In this document: piece by piece, positions 63,929-64,000 of the stretch
Layout: every line of letters starts with the position of its first letter
How positions within the stretch are numbered: the stretch's first letter is position 1
Origin: Ostreococcus mediterraneus
Taxonomy: Eukaryota > Chlorophyta > Mamiellophyceae > Mamiellales > Bathycoccaceae
NCBI GenBank assembly: GCA_012295225.1
Contig: WMKK01000005.1
Span: 626,958-690,957 of the forward strand
Length of the DNA stretch: 64,000 bases
Direction of reading: 5' to 3'
Made by a program: the position numbers and the translations under genes
The notes under the pieces: model-generated
What the model was told of the DNA's origin: nothing
Databases searched by the model: none
What the model saw: the letters and a program-made list of their open reading frames with translations, nothing else

Positions 63929-64000
63929 CTACAACCACCGCACATCACGCACACAGTCAGTCACGCGAACACACGCACCCATACCATCCCCATCATCACA
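63929..64000 (-). other. Apparent intron / 5' part of the Ala/Lys-rich gene
   Basis: The minus strand reads ...GGTTGTAG at 63936-63929, a good 3' splice site, right before the exon. A GTATGG, preceded by ATGATGGGGATG, sits near 63984-63973 and could be a 5' splice site after a four-codon first exon (giving a ~55-nt intron), but the true donor may be outside the window. Confidence 0.4.

Noticed and set aside
1-64000. Transposon, LTR or virus-derived element
   Set aside because: I found no transposase, reverse transcriptase, integrase or capsid motif, nor terminal repeats, in any frame I read.

Overview
The window reads as a very compact nuclear chromosome segment of a picoplanktonic green alga of the Mamiellales. 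An Ostreococcus-like genome is the best guess, inferred from gene content and style; no search was possible. The evidence is: high GC with CG-rich codons; about 31 mostly intronless genes packed on both strands, with gaps often of 60-250 bp; many eukaryotic nuclear proteins (XRN1, CHD-type remodeller, P4-ATPase flippase, TBCC, Dnmt2, eEF3); and many plant-type plastid precursors with Arg/Ser/Ala-rich transit peptides (SecA2, protoporphyrinogen oxidase, Ycf4, BPG2, an ENH1-like rubredoxin). Start codons below are ATG unless stated. Where an open frame extended 5' through a TTG or GTG, I moved to the first plausible ATG.

Layout. 0-6 kb: 5' part of plastid SECA2 (-), a Cys-rich zinc-finger protein (-), an MBOAT acyltransferase (-) only 3 nt upstream of it, then divergent plastid PPOX (+). 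6-13 kb: XRN1, nuclear-encoded Ycf4 and a NEPRO-like nucleolar protein, all (+). 13-21 kb: a tail-anchored coiled-coil protein (-), a TruA-type pseudouridine synthase (-) head-to-head with EAPP (+), an unrecognised polytopic membrane protein (+) and a P4-ATPase (-). 21-32.6 kb: an organelle-rich block with PreP protease (-), BPG2-type GTPase (+), a TAT-routed lumenal protein (-), Twinkle primase-helicase (+), a tiny zinc-finger protein (-) and lipoyl synthase (+). 32.6-41.5 kb: an acylated NTF2/SnoaL-like protein (-), a dual-specificity phosphatase (+), a large coiled-coil protein (+), TBCC (+), a low-complexity minus-strand protein, and a NO66-type JmjC oxygenase (+). 41.5-42.9 kb: the largest gap, holding tRNA-Leu(AAG) and short tandem repeats. 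42.9-55 kb: eEF3 (+), CHD1-like remodeller (-) head-to-head with a secreted protein (+), and a 930-residue unknown (+). 55.4-64 kb: Dnmt2 (-), ENH1 (+), a BRCT plus P-loop kinase protein (-), a small membrane protein (+), a DUF3593-DUF2499 fusion membrane protein (-), and a giant Ala/Lys-rich CAAD-like membrane protein (-) whose 5' end is interrupted by an apparent intron.

The genes do not form operons. About a third of the products act in plastid or mitochondrion: protein export, tetrapyrrole synthesis, PSI assembly, presequence degradation, ribosome GTPase, DNA replication and lipoylation. Head-to-head pairs sharing 60-90 bp promoters are common, and ATTGTAAT/TGTAA motifs recur just 3' of stop codons as a probable poly(A) signal. 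I saw no CRISPR, no transposon and no virus-like element. The most interesting items are: a PCNA-binding-like peptide ending the CHD remodeller; a nuclear Ycf4; a BRCT/polynucleotide-kinase-like fusion; the DUF2499/DUF3593 triple fusion; eEF3 in a green alga; and the MBOAT/zinc-finger pair with a 3-nt spacer.
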